Translations under genes and position numbers: made by a program
Shown: one piece after another, positions 21,254-32,550 of the stretch
How positions within the stretch are numbered: position 1 is the first letter of the stretch
Layout of the letters: each line of letters opens with the position of its first letter
The notes under the pieces: model-generated
Told to the model about the DNA's origin: nothing
The model's database searches: none
Seen by the model: only the letters and a program-made list of their open reading frames with translations
Assembly: GCA_964036045.1 (NCBI GenBank)
Contig: OZ038386.1
Location: 17,248,329-17,312,328, forward strand
DNA length: 64,000 nt
DNA from: Eutreptiella sp. 'Long Island Sound 2002'
Lineage: Eukaryota; Euglenozoa; Euglenophyceae; Eutreptiales; Eutreptiaceae
Direction: 5' to 3'

Positions 21254-22221
21254 ATTACCCAAGCCCTCCACCATTCCAGACTTGCTCAGCTCTGTCCATC
21301 AGTGTGCACACAATTCCTCCCTTCTTGAATGACCCCATCTATGCTGATGATGGGAGTTTCATGACGCCAGATTGTGTTGCAGAGGAAGCGGAAAAAAGAG
21401 GTGTGACGGTTCTCAAGGTTGATCCTCCATCTCTCCACTGTAAGCAACTGTACCGCCAAACCTCCCACCCTACCGAGGAACAAATGAAGGAGGTGGCCAG
21501 AGTTGCACTAGGAAATGTGTCGAAGGTCTCCCAAGTGGAGCAGTGGTTCGGCAATCGCCGTAGTTTGGAGTTTTTGAAGGATGAGGCTCGTTTGAAGCGG
21601 CGATGTGGGCAGGTCACACCGGGTGTTTTGGCTGATGTGGAGCGCCTCCTCCGTCAATTGCGTGGCTCCATGGGCATTAACGGGCAGTGTACTGTGTCAA
21701 ACTTGAAAAAGGTTTTGATGCAACAAGGTTTGTGTAGTAGTGGTCCCAAGCCAGAGCTGATCCAGAGAGTGTAGAACTATATCCACCTCTTCCGCGAGCA
21801 ACACAGCTTGCCCATGGAGGAAGCTGAAATTGCCCATGTGGAAGAGGTGTTACAAACTGATCCGGAGGGTGATGATTCGGACATTGTTTGCGTCATATGC
21901 TTGAGTGGTGAGGTGAGTGATGGTAATGACATCTTGCTTTGTGACGGGGACCATAGCTCCACTATTGGGTATCACCAACAATGCCTCCTGCCACCTGTTA
22001 CACAGGTGCCAAATCATTCGTGGTTCTGTCCTGATTGTGTCGCACAGGGATCAAGTGGTGATTCCAGAGTTGCAGATGGTGATTACGTGCCTTCCACCCA
22101 AGATTCTGCTTCCAGCTCCCATGTTACCTCTGCTTCCATTTCAGATAGCACGTCAAGCTGGACAGTGACAGCACATGTTCTGATTTTGATTCATCGGAGT
22201 CCTCTGATGTGTCTTCCTTGA
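21254..22221 (+). pseudogene. Homeodomain-SAP-PHD protein, interrupted by an in-frame UAG
   Basis: After an acceptor (CCCCTGCAG at 21,253) the frame encodes, in order: a homeodomain-like helix region ending QVEQWFGNRRSLEFLKDEAR (helix 3 W-F-x-N-R-R); a SAP motif (LKKVLMQQGLCSSGPKPEL, continuing IQRV-stop-NYIHLF); and a PHD finger (CVICLS, then D-x-LLCDGDH, then H-x2-C, then WFCPDC). The stop TAG at 21,772-21,774 lies inside the SAP helix, and the next 137 codons stay in the same frame. Near 22,150 the Ser/Asp tail continues in another frame, suggesting a second lesion. A chromatin or DNA-binding regulator is likely; plant PHD-homeobox proteins have the reverse order. It may be a host gene relic or a transposon-borne gene. 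Confidence 0.65.
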
Positions 22222-22654
22222 CATCTGCATCAGACTAATTTGCCAACGGGAGGCCATGGTGGGGCGTTGCATCCCCCCCCCCCCCCGTGCTATGGGATGC
22301 AACCGGAATAGACCGGACATAAATACCACCACCGTTGGGGGTAAGGGGGGGGGACTGGGGGGCTGTGTATACCGGTTGTCACTGCCCCGTCTTGACCTAT
22401 GCTTCGGTGGTTTCAGTACCTACAGCGAACCCAATCATCCTTTGTCTTCAACTCAACCTTGTGGTGCTATTGAGGAAACCGGGCCATTCTTTGCGTTACG
22501 TTGTATCATGTTTCGGTTACGTTATGTTTTTGCGTTGCTACGTGTCCCGTAATCACACATGCATCGGTGTGTCCATCCGTGTGGTGGTTTTCTTTCTTCA
22601 GATAAGAGGTTTGAGGGGCGGTTCCCTTTTGCTGCAAATTTTTTTTGCCAACAA

Positions 22655-22752
22655 CACACAGTGCGGAAACCCAAACTTGTGAGTGCCCAAACCGAAACCA
22701 CTACACACAGTGCGGAAACCCAAACTTGTGAGTGCCCAAACCGAAACCACTA
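22655..22752 (+). repeat. 49-bp tandem duplication
   Basis: Two perfect-looking units starting CACACAGTGCGGAAACCC at 22,655 and 22,704, followed by a third partial start. A GGTGCTATTGAGGA motif shared with two other loci lies upstream at 22,463-22,476. Confidence 0.9.
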
Positions 22753-23065
22753 CAAGCAAACGCCACAAAGCGATGGGAGTAGGCTACCATTTGGCTGTTG
22801 TACACCCCCCACCTCCATGGGCTGCATGCGGAAGCAAAACCCACCCATGTGCACAAAACCCTTTGTTGCTTGCTGTGCTCAATGGCCTCCCTAACCCCAA
22901 CCAAGATTGAATATTGGGACCCAGGTGGTGGGGGAAGGAACATCGTCTAGGAGACTTCAACGACACCACAAATGAGGTACGCTCTGGAAAGTGGATGACA
23001 ACGGCTCAAAAGGGGCTCAAAATGAGTGCATTCATCCGTTCGGGCACTGGACTAAGATCAATTTT

Positions 23066-24190
23066 GGCACGGGGAGGTCTAGCTGCATGTGTAGAGTAGC
23101 CACTATTTCCTTTCATTTGGCCGCTTTCAGCAGGTGCTAGGGCGGTTTTGGGCAAAAAAAAGGCTGATTTTGGCCCTAAATTGCAGATTTTGAAATGGAG
23201 GTCCAGCACTTGCGACGCGCTTTCCCGGCCGCCACCGTTGAGTTTGTGGCTCATACTTTGTGTGGTTGTCCCTCACACCCATAGGTAGCATCCGCCAAAA
23301 ATTGGGCCGAATCTGAAGCACCACGACGGAGCTGTGATTTTTCCCCATTTCGCGTGTGCTTGCTGCTTGCTTGCTGCTTGCTTGCTTGCCAAACCTGTTA
23401 GGTCCACCCTAGACACTAAAGAGGGTTATTAAACCAAGATTGGTTCGGCGTGCAATGGGCTCAAAAAGGGCTCATTTCACTTGTTGGTGCCTCCAAAATG
23501 GTCTACGATAATATCTGGAAAGACACATTTTTGACCCATTTCTGGTTGCAAAATAGCCCATTTTCAAGGCATTTTGGGATTTTAGGAGGGCCAAAACGGT
23601 CCACCACGAGCTCAAAACGCGTCAAAGACACTTGTTTGGGCATTTCATGTGGTCCCAGATCATTTTTGACCTTGACCTTGTTGACCCATGTTGGCACCAA
23701 CCTCTTTGGGCTACCTCTTGCAGCTTGCCGCAGCCAAGGGGCGTCTGGGGCCTTTTGGGGGCGGTTCGCGGACATAGTGTGGAGTTAGAGGGCCCGAGAG
23801 GGCCCTTCGGCACGGGGAAGTATAGCTGCATGTGTAGAGTAGCCAGTATTTCCTTTCATTTGGCCATTTTCAGCAGGTGCTAGGGCGGTTTTGGGCAAAC
23901 AAAAAGGCTGATTTTGGCCCTAAATTGCAGATTTTGAAATGGAGGTCCAGCACTTGCGACGCGCTTTCCCGGCCGCCACCGTTGAGTTTGTGGCTCATAC
24001 TTTGTGTGGTTGTCCCTCACACCCATAGGTAGCATCCGCCAAAAATTGGGCCGAATCTGAAGCACCACGACGGAGCTGTGATTTTTCCCCATTTCGCGTG
24101 TGCTTGCTGCTTGCTTGCTGCTTGCTTGCTTGCCAAACCTGTTAGGTCCACCCTAGACACTAAAGAGGGTTATTAAACCAAGATTGGTTC
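23066..24190 (+). repeat. ~381-bp direct repeats around a 362-bp spacer (period ~743)
   Basis: 23,066-23,446 and 23,809-24,190 are nearly identical, from GGCACGGGGA to AAGATTGGTTC, and include a TGCT/TGCTTGCT microsatellite. The spacer starts like the DNA just upstream of copy 1 (GGCTCAAAA-GGGGCTCA), so a tandem duplication of a 743-bp unit fits better than an LTR pair. There are no TG...CA ends, no clear primer site and no target duplication. Confidence 0.85.
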
Positions 24191-25851
24191 CACCAGCTCG
24201 GTGACCCTGACCCTGACCTCAACCCTCAGGTAACCCGAACCTTGGACGCCAGTAAGACACTGTCCCATCTTCGTTCTTTACAACCCACCCAAAATACTGT
24301 TGAGATCCCCAGTGAGGAGAGTTGCGGTTGCGCCCTCTTGTTGCTCACTGTTGCCGTCACGGGCTTCTTGTTATACAGGTACAGCACCCCCACCGGCAGT
24401 TTGCCGGTGGCACGTTCCAAGGTGTGAAACCAGGTGATCTCGCTTCTTGGTAATTTTGCCACAACGGTCACAAGCGTGGTGTTTACCTAGGCACTCGTCG
24501 CAATTGCGGCAAGCATATTATTATTGTACACCACCAACCTGGTGGTTTCACGAGGGACAGCGGCACGATGAGGCATCTAAATTATTAAACAACATTGTTA
24601 AGCAAACACGATGAAACGTATGTTGGCTCACAACATTGCAAATTGACAGCAATGAAGAAGTGTACACAACCAGTTTCTTTTAGTGTGCCAAGTAACACAG
24701 TGCCTACTCCCGTTGCTCTGCACAGTTCGGCCGGCCGATTTGGCCCGAAGCACCGTCCGGCCGGCCAGAACACCGCTTGGCAGTGTCGGCTGGATTTTCG
24801 GCTGAAGAGGGTTGGTGGCGGTCTCGGTCACCGAAACACCGCCTGGTGCCTCGGCTGGTCGACATCGCCTTTGGCAACGTCACTTTCGGCTGAGCCAACA
24901 CTGCCGCCAAGCCTCACCGCTGTCAGGTTCCCATGGGCTAGGAACTGTAAAATCAGGATGCTCAATTTGCTACAACAACAATTTCAGTGGTCTTTTAGTG
25001 AAAGCGGCTTTGCTGATGCAACGGCACAGTCAACAACGAAGCAACAGCTCCATGAAAGGCAACATTTCGAATATCATGGGATCAGGATGCTTTGCTGAGT
25101 AGTGTGCTGAGAATGTTTGGGAGACACGGGCAAGGTAATTTTTGCTTTTGTCTGGTTGGCAGAGACCTTTCAGTATGCAACTGGTGCACGTCAAGTAGCA
25201 CTAATATTTCTGATGTGTAATACCATTTATGGGTGGTGGTTGCGGTTGTGGCTGTGCTGGCGACTGTTGATTTTGTTGTTGTTGTTGCAGTCGGTGTGGG
25301 ATGATTGGTGAGGTATGTTGGAGATGGGTTGCGGTACATTTGATGCGATGCCCGGGTGCCGAGTTGCATTGCAATGCCGACAACCGTGGCTGGCCATTCC
25401 ATAGTTAGGATAACCTCCATCTCACATCAGGACCCGCATTGGGAACTCCCCCACCCAGGCATGGGGAGCTGCCACAATATCAGAAACAAAATTGCACGAT
25501 GTTGTTTTGTTCAAAACAATTTTTTGCTGCTCAAACCTAACTTGCAAAGTAAAGCTACGAGCAGACTCGGTCCTGACTCCGCAATCCCCAGCATCCCATT
25601 TCCCCTACACACCCCTGTGACCAGCCGTTTGGTCGGCCCTTCTGTATGGATGAGTCTGATTCTCCATGTTTTTGAACTCTCTTGCGCCATGATTCCTGTC
25701 TTCAATTTAGTGGAGGCGGACACCAAATCATGATGACATCTCTCATCACCCGCGATCTCATTGTTGCCAGGGTGCATTGAGTATCTGTGATTGCAGTTCT
25801 GGTGAAGAAAATATATTCAGTGTAATGCAATGTAGCAGGTGACGGTTTCAT
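24191..25851. other. No supported gene
   Basis: Only short overlapping frames. A GC-rich patch at 24,720-24,910 contains GGCCGGCC boxes. Short GT-AG-bounded pieces upstream of 25,852 could be untranslated exons of the CCCH gene. Confidence 0.45.
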
Positions 25852-27180
25852 ATGCCTTTTGTGCGCTCTTCAGATTACAAGTTGTCACTTATCGCTCAAA
25901 TGTCGACCACTGTGACTCTTGCTGGATTGATGCATGAAACCAGCTCTTTGGCTGGAAAGTCATGTGGTTCATTCAATTGTTCATTGGAGACCATTGATGT
26001 GATGAGTTCCGAGGGTTTGTCGGACGTGTTTTCGGATGAGGCGAGCTCGTCGGAGAACACTTCTTTCGACACCTCGTTGACAGAATCTTGTGGCGAAAAT
26101 TGTGTAACGCAATGGAGCCAACATGTTTCGGAACCAGCAGCCTCGAGTCAGAAGCCTAAAGCTGCACCCAAGAACCGCAAGCAAAGGGCCGCGAAAAAGA
26201 ACAACAAAAAAGACAAACCCCTCTGCCTCGATTATTTGAATGGAAACTGCCACCGGCTCAGGTCGTACTGCAGGTACTACCACCCTGAGCTGAGCGAGGT
26301 TCTTCCAGCGGGAGCGGAGAAGAAGAAGGAGAATTGTGAGGTGTGGATGCTCATTGGCTTCTGCAAGTTTGGCGAAAATTGTTGGAAGCAGCACCCGGTG
26401 ACGTCAGTAGCTCCAACAGTAAAGGCCCCGCGAGCGGCGGAGCATCAACAACAGGAAAAGGTCAGTGGGTATAATGAAGTGCTCGAAAGTGTCGACCCAG
26501 TGGATCTTAAGAATGCAGCCGTTCTATTGAAGCAAGTCAGCATTAACCCAGAAAATGCTGTGCAGCTGCTATTTGAACACAGTTTGTGCCATCGGAAGAT
26601 GCTGCCTATTCTCCATGCAATGACTCTCAATGACTCGCGCACGGGACACGCGTACGTCAAGTTTCTTACGTGCCTCCGTCAGCGGCTGTCTGTTGAGCAA
26701 CACCCAGAGTTCGACGAGTTGTTCTTCGATGTTGTGAGAGGATGGCTGTCACGGACTCTTGGCGTGCACACAAGCACCATTGTGCAACGTGTGCGTGCTG
26801 TCAGAAATATGAAAGTCTTTGCCGACGCGCTTTCGTGCCCCCTTGTAGGCCCAACCCAGGTTGCAGACATAATTTCTCTGCTGACTTCCAACCTGGAGAC
26901 CCAGAGTGCGGAGCAGCAGGATTTACGGGTACTGCTTCTGAGCCTTTTGCTTTGTGCTGTGTTCAATACGTACGGCCCCGCAGCGGCAGATTGCCAAGTT
27001 TGTGCGGGGTTTGTTGGCAAGCACTCTGATACCCAGATGGCTTTGGACAGGTTGTTTCAGCTGAGGGCAGCCGCTCAGGATTGCCTGAAGCAGGCTGAGT
27101 ACCCTCACGCAGCTTCTTTGTCCGTACCTTGTGCCTCTGGGTTGGATGACAGTGTTGTTCACAACCCATATGCGGCTTAA
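25852..27180 (+). CDS. CCCH zinc-finger protein, probable RNA-binding
   Basis: An intact 442-codon frame ending in TAA. After a Ser-rich N-terminus and a basic stretch (KNRKQRAAKKNNKKDK, ~105-122) come two CCCH fingers. One is C-x7-C-x6-C-x3-H (LCLDYLNGNC...YCRYYH, ~124-145). The other is C-x8-C-x5-C-x3-H (CEVWMLIGFCKFGENCWKQH, ~161-181). The remaining 260 residues look all-helical and are unassigned. CCCH fingers commonly bind single-stranded RNA, so a role in mRNA processing or decay is plausible. The start may be Met17 (25,900), and a CTTCAG near 25,868 could be a splice acceptor. No intron is needed within the frame, unlike the syntaxin gene. Confidence 0.8.
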   Translation: MPFVRSSDYKLSLIAQMSTTVTLAGLMHETSSLAGKSCGSFNCSLETIDVMSSEGLSDVFSDEASSSENTSFDTSLTESCGENCVTQWSQHVSEPAASSQKPKAAPKNRKQRAAKKNNKKDKPLCLDYLNGNCHRLRSYCRYYHPELSEVLPAGAEKKKENCEVWMLIGFCKFGENCWKQHPVTSVAPTVKAPRAAEHQQQEKVSGYNEVLESVDPVDLKNAAVLLKQVSINPENAVQLLFEHSLCHRKMLPILHAMTLNDSRTGHAYVKFLTCLRQRLSVEQHPEFDELFFDVVRGWLSRTLGVHTSTIVQRVRAVRNMKVFADALSCPLVGPTQVADIISLLTSNLETQSAEQQDLRVLLLSLLLCAVFNTYGPAAADCQVCAGFVGKHSDTQMALDRLFQLRAAAQDCLKQAEYPHAASLSVPCASGLDDSVVHNPYAA

Positions 27181-28018
27181 CCGTCGCGTGAACCGTTCGT
27201 TATGTTGTGCCCCCCTCCATGTGCACGATAGTTATGTTTGACAAAAGTACCGTTTATTTTGCATCTGCTGCGAACAAGTTTTCGAGCATACCGTCCATGG
27301 TATGCCTACGGAATTTTCCTTGCATGGCGCATGTGCACTATCACCTTCTTGGATTATCTGCAGGGGCCTCCCGTCCAATATACAGCCATTGGGAGCCCAT
27401 GGACAATCTGTGTCCTGAAGTGGAGCGGTAGGCAACTCGGAAAAGCAGTCATCTGTCTATTCGATGATGCAGTGATTCTGCACACAGCTTCGCACAAGCT
27501 GCGTGCTGTTGTGGCAGACACCAGAAATCTACATTGACGAAAGTAGGTGAAGATGAGAGTGGTACCGGTGAGTTGTGTGTGATAAAACAGCATTTCAACC
27601 AAAAATTTTGGTTGAAACCAATCGGTCTCTGGCTGGATATCAGTTGAACACCATGTGCACGTCCTTTGTGTGCAATGTCAGACATGGACTGCATACCATG
27701 CCCGTGCCGCATTTTTTCACATCGCTCAGGTTTCCATCCCAATCTGCAACGTTCGCTCACCCATTCCAAGAGCTTCACCAATCCGGTGATTGTCGGCATT
27801 TTTTTTTTTTAAGCTCTTCAACAAACCCATAGGACAAGAGCTGGACAAGGTGGAGCATTGCACTCCTGTGCGGACCCATGGTTTCCGTACTTGGTGGACC
27901 TGCTTGACACCTATCACCGCAAGTAATGGCATTGGAATACTTCTTGCCGACTCTGGTACACCAGTCCAGAGTACTGCATCCTGATTGGATCGACTCGCAG
28001 TCATTCCGCCCAGTAATC

Positions 28019-29615
28019 ATGGCTGCTCCTGATGCTGATGTACTCCTCCCAGCATCGGCTGAGCTGCCAGCATCAATTATCATCAATCTTCTTCGGCAAG
28101 CTATACAATTGTGCTGGAGTGAAGTGAGCATTGCTGACTCCATGATAAAGCTCCTACACAGCCTGTTGCCTTTATCTAAGGTGAAACCAGTTCTCTCATA
28201 TTCTTTTTTTTTCATGCACTACATCCTGTGTGCTCAGTTGTCTGACTGACAAAACCGGCATTCATCTAAGCTATTATTATGCGTGCTGTATGCTTGATGA
28301 ATGTACAGACGTTTCCTCACGTTTTTGTCTGCGCTCCCCATTGCATTGGTCAGTGGCTGTGCAATTTTTGCTGCTGTGTACGTCATTGATCAAACTTTAC
28401 ATGCTTGGCAAATTCCAGGGATATGCATTTCCAACAACAGGTCAAAATATCGCCCCATGTTGTCTCTTTTGACTACTTACCATAGCAAAAGGAAGAAGTT
28501 TGGAAGCAGGGATCTGCTATTTACTCAACATTTGTCATTTGTTTTTCTTTCTTTCATGGTTAACTCCCTTTTTTTGATGCGCCATTTCAATGCTGTTCAA
28601 CTTCGTAGGTGCTTTGTGAAAGGTCATTTTCCTGAGTTCCATATTCACTGCGACTTCCATTTCTCCAGCCCAAACAAAGTCCATGGCCCCATCACTGCAA
28701 GGAGAACAATACACGCCACATTTTGTCACAAACAACCCAAATAGTGCGTACTAAAAGACGGAAACAAGAAAAAACATTGAGCCAGAGAGCAATGGGAATG
28801 CCGTCAGCTCTGGCCACAGCCCTGACGGAACATGAAAGGTACATGAAACTGAAACAGACATCAAACTCCTCAAAATGTCTCTGTTCTTCCATGCATGACA
28901 GCCTACGTATTGGAATGTGACAATTGACGAAACCGGGTTATTTGTGGGAGTCTTCAATTCGCTTATGCCAACCATGTTATTTGTGCGCAGTATGGGCCTC
29001 CTGCTTTTGTTGTGCCCTTTGCGCATGGGGAATGGTGTGCAGGGTCTTCCGTGCAGGATGCTGCTTTGTTTTTTATATTCTCGCTTTCCTCTTTGAAATG
29101 CAGGCATCTGGAATGCTTGTTGATGTATATTTGAACCCGGGCTTGATTCGGGCAGGTCTCCCCAAGTCCAACTCTCATTGTCTATCAGCCCAGTTTGCTG
29201 AATCCTCAACACGGCACCCTACTTCTGCCTGATGCCCTTTCACCATGTTGCTTTGTTATTGTTACTGTTGCTCGGTCCATTGTTGCAGTCTGTTGCATAG
29301 CATTTTTGAACGGGCAGCGCTATGGGATGATACCTCTACCCACAAAGCACTTTTTTCTGAGTGGTTCAGCAATGACATTTATCACCGTAGCAAATCCAGC
29401 AACGTCTTTATCTACAAGTAACAGCTCAACAACGTCATCATCTACCAGTTGCATTCAACAACGACGTCATCCACAGCAAGCTGAAGAAGTTTTCCAATGC
29501 AGCAAAACAACCTGGCACGGAAACGTTTGCACTGCACAGCTCTTTCCCTCACGATTCGCTCCGCAACCTCATTGTCTCCCACTGCAACCTGCCAACCATG
29601 CATTACAAACACAGG
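28019..29615 (+). CDS. Multi-exon gene of unknown function (partial model)
   Basis: Exons supported by open frames plus GT-AG sites: 28,019-28,180 (ATG start, helical, LLPLSK/gtgaaa) joins in phase 0 to 28,669-28,838 (acceptor TTTCTCCAG; basic TKRRKQEK; ends EHER), and 29,391-29,615 (75 codons, phase 0, KLKKFSNAAKQPG ... MHYKHR/gtgagt). Exon 2 ends in phase 2 but the third begins in phase 0, so at least one exon between them is missing; 29,040-29,150 is a candidate. Further candidates are 31,108-31,168 (PDALMDSEDIQNMLKSPGRE) and 32,059-32,168. No domain is recognised. The basic patch suggests a nuclear protein. Confidence 0.45.
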
Positions 29616-31430
29616 GTGAGTAAAGCCCTTGCACAACCAATTGCTTCACTGACAAGGACAAAAATGGTAAGCGCAGCATTATGGCGGTAACGTTGTCCAG
29701 ATATAACGTCTGGCAAATATTGGACGGCACGTTAATGAATAGCAGTAGCACCAGAAGTTTGAACAGCAGCGACAGTGCCATAGTTAAGTGGCAATGCAAT
29801 CAGTTATTCTGCGGAATGCAGCACACAGCTTTTTTGCTTGCATTCAATCAAGGATGCCAAAAGAGCAAAATTTATGTATTATTATGGAGTTCGGAGTGCC
29901 ATCTGATCAGCCACCCCTAAGCGCTTCTCTTTGGAACAGATTCTGGATTGGTACCGGATATGTTGTATTCAGGGCTGGTCCAATTTTTTCGGCTGCCAAA
30001 AAATGCTGCACGTGAACAATCACGTGGCCACAAGTGGGAATTCTTCTTCCATCGTGCACGGGGCGATTTGAGCCCCTTCGTCTGCCCTGTTTTCCTCCTC
30101 CCATTTCGCGATGTATGTTTTCTTTCATGATATTTGGTTGATGGGCAATAGTCAATATCAAAAGTATTTGAGCAACACTTTCTTCTCCTCATATGCATCC
30201 TGTGGTGAATAAATGTATTGTGGTTTTGCCTACACAATTGAAGCAAATTGAAACGAAAAGTGGTCCGATGTTGTCAGGGGCAGCACCAGATCATGTGCAC
30301 TCAGGGATTCGCGGAACGGAATCCCCCTCCCCCCTCCCCCCCCAATGGCAACTAATTTCCTCCTCAGAAATGTTTGTGATTCTGGGTGAGGCACTGTGAC
30401 GGAGCATGTGTGTACTCTCAACAGAGGTGTGCTTTGTTTGCAGGGCAGAACAGGGGAAATTAGTGTTTCAGGCGTATGCTGTGCTATGACCAGCATGCAG
30501 TTGATTCCAGGACTGCTTCCCAAGTACCTTCAAACGTTGCTGGCATTCATATCATCACAACATTTGTGCGGATGTTTTCACTCAGACGGAGCATGAACCT
30601 GTTGTTCAATTGGCAGTTGGGGTGCCACACCTTTATATATGATTTTGACCGGAAAGTGGCAGCTCATTGACGCCACGCCATTTTCTTCAGCACTGTAAAA
30701 GGTGAGATAATGATGCAGTGCTGCATACTTGAGGTTTTGCGTCTCATTTTGTGTAGTTGTCAGCTGTGCAGCTTTCTCAGGGGGTGCACACACACAGTGG
30801 GCTGCGGTTTTCGTGGTCAGAAATGTAATGTGATGCGGTCGTGATGCATTTGGAACCCTCGTTTGTACTATATGCCCTACTTCTTGACCCAGGCTGTTGC
30901 CTGAGAGCTCATACTGTACTCATCAAAACTGTTAAACCTGTTGAGCAGGAGGAAAAAAAGAAGTGGCGTGACGTGGTTGTGTTCCGATTGTAGAGAGAAG
31001 ACGGTGGATCATGCTCCTTCCTCATACCAACATTCTGCTTGCAACTGCGACCCAATGCTGTTTTGATGTGGTTTTGAGCAATGGCTAATGTCAACCCATC
31101 CCCACAGCTCCTGATGCCCTGATGGACAGTGAGGACATCCAGAACATGCTGAAATCACCTGGAAGAGAGGTTGTTAGATCAAGCGCAGGCGCGGGCGTCG
31201 TAGATCCCCCTTTTTTGGGGTCATTCGCGTAGCATACCCCAAGGCATGATATTGGATGTCCAACCCCTTGTAAAATCATTATTTTGCCAAATAAGACCAC
31301 CCCCCAATGGATTTTTCGATTCTGAGGCCTCTATCCCCTGAAACTGGATATCACTTTTTTGGGGGGCTGGGGGGGTCAAAAGTTTTCGCCTAGAAGGCTC
31401 CAAGCAGTGGGGAGGCATATCGCTGTCACA
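29616..31430 (+). other. Intron-like DNA with a few candidate exons
   Basis: No long coding frame. Weak exon candidates are 30,442-30,600 after a TTGTTTGCAG acceptor and 31,108-31,168 after a CCCCACAG acceptor. The rest is AT-rich non-coding DNA. Confidence 0.35.
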
Positions 31431-31600
31431 CCACCGCTAGTCGAATGGTAACGCAGCCCACGCAAAGTTTTTGGTCGGCGGTTCGAATCCTGGTCGGCGG
31501 ACTGTCGGCGGCGGCGGCGGCGGCGCCAAATTCGCCGGACTGGGGTTCGAACCGCCCACCACAAGGACTGCGGGCAGCCGCATTACCATTCGGCCACTGC
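31431..31600. repeat. Inverted pair of tRNA-like sequences around a CGG microsatellite
   Basis: Plus strand: A-box TAGTCGAATGG (31,438) and B-box GGTTCGAATCC (31,480). Minus strand: A-box TGGCCGAATGG (about 31,597) and B-box GGTTCGAACCC (about 31,552). Between them is a (CGG)n tract, 31,505-31,525. Both promoter boxes match RNA polymerase III consensus at about tRNA spacing, but the anticodon arms are poor. These are probably tRNA-derived SINE heads or pseudo-tRNAs. Confidence 0.5.
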
Positions 31601-32324
31601 TTGCCCTGAGGCAAAATGTCTCCCCCACTGCTTGGGGCCGCGTGTGCCACTGACAAAAAACCCAAACTGTGTGTTTCTGTCTGACTGACTGCTGGCCTGG
31701 CTAAGGGACTGATTGGCTGACTGTCAGCCTCTCTTCGAGGTGCACTGCCGAAGGCAATAGAATTTGCCTGCACATTGTGATATGGTGCCCTGTTGAGACA
31801 ATTGTGGTTGGGATGAAGCATGGGCATGTTTTTGATTCTTTTTTTGTTCTGTTTTTGGTTCTGAGAGTGTACTTAGATCCCGAGATTGACTCGTACTGCT
31901 GCAGAACTATTGCAGAACTATTGCAGCTTCGTCAAAAAAAAAAAGATGAAGCATGGGCATGTTTTTGCATCGATTTTTTTGGTACCACGCGTCACGCGCA
32001 AACACAGTGTTGTCTAACATGGGGACCCTGTCTGACCGTTGTTTTCTTGATTTTCAGCGTGCTTGCGCAGGGGGTACAAAGCAGCTGGCACTCCTTGACT
32101 CTCCCTTGCCAAAATATCACAAGACCTACTCTACCTACCCACCTTTGCTGATTTCCTGCTTCTCATGATTTATTTGTTTCCAATCTGCATGCATGATTCA
32201 CCTCATTCTGAACAGTTTTGAATGCCCCCTGCCTCTTTTCACACATATCTCAGCAGTTTTGCATTTCGCACCTTATGCTTGGTACTGTCTGTATTGTGTC
32301 AGTTTTGTCAGTTGGTATGCTCTG

Positions 32325-32393
32325 GGGTTCAACCAGGTCTGGGTTGGAGAATGAAGATGCACTCATGTGAGACTGTGGAGTGCATTGCCTTCA
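32325..32393 (+). repeat. Dispersed repeat R1, diverged copy 3
   Basis: GGTTCAACCAGG, GAGAATGAAGATGCA and GGAGTGCATTGCCT align with the R1 core at about 8,000 and 11,255. The sequence resumes after the SINE at 32,552. Confidence 0.65.
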
Positions 32394-32550
32394 GTGGTAG
32401 CGGATCTGACACGTGTCAGATCCGCTACCACAGTCATTTGTGGGATCATCGTAGCACTGGACAGCTCTGAACCTTGATCCCGAGGGGTCACCTTGAGTAC
32501 TGTGAAGTGAGCAGGCTACGCCAGCTCATCTTGGTCTGAGCCAAAAAAAA
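32394..32550 (+). mobile_element. SINE-like retroposon with 5' palindrome and A-tail
   Basis: A 157-bp insert starts with a perfect 38-bp palindrome (GTGGTAGCGGATCTGACAC and its reverse complement, no spacer, 32,394-32,431) and ends in an A-run. It is flanked by 24-bp direct repeats (32,370-32,393 and 32,551-32,574) that differ at one base, a target duplication typical of LINE-mediated retroposition. Internal hairpins are visible: TGATCCC/GGGGTCA, and GTGAGC/GCTCAT enclosing GGC-TAC-GCC. The parent RNA is not recognised. Confidence 0.75.

Noticed and set aside
22256-22552. ORFs around 22.3-22.9 kb
   Set aside because: Short frames over tandem duplications and poly-C/G runs; composition and context do not support coding.
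23066-24190. TRIM / LTR retrotransposon
   Set aside because: No TG...CA or other inverted ends, no primer site and no target duplication; spacer similarity upstream of copy 1 fits a tandem duplication.
32394-32431. Rho-independent terminator or transcription-factor palindrome
   Set aside because: The palindrome is the first part of an insert bounded by target duplications and an A-tail, so it belongs to a retroposed sequence, and the genome is eukaryotic.
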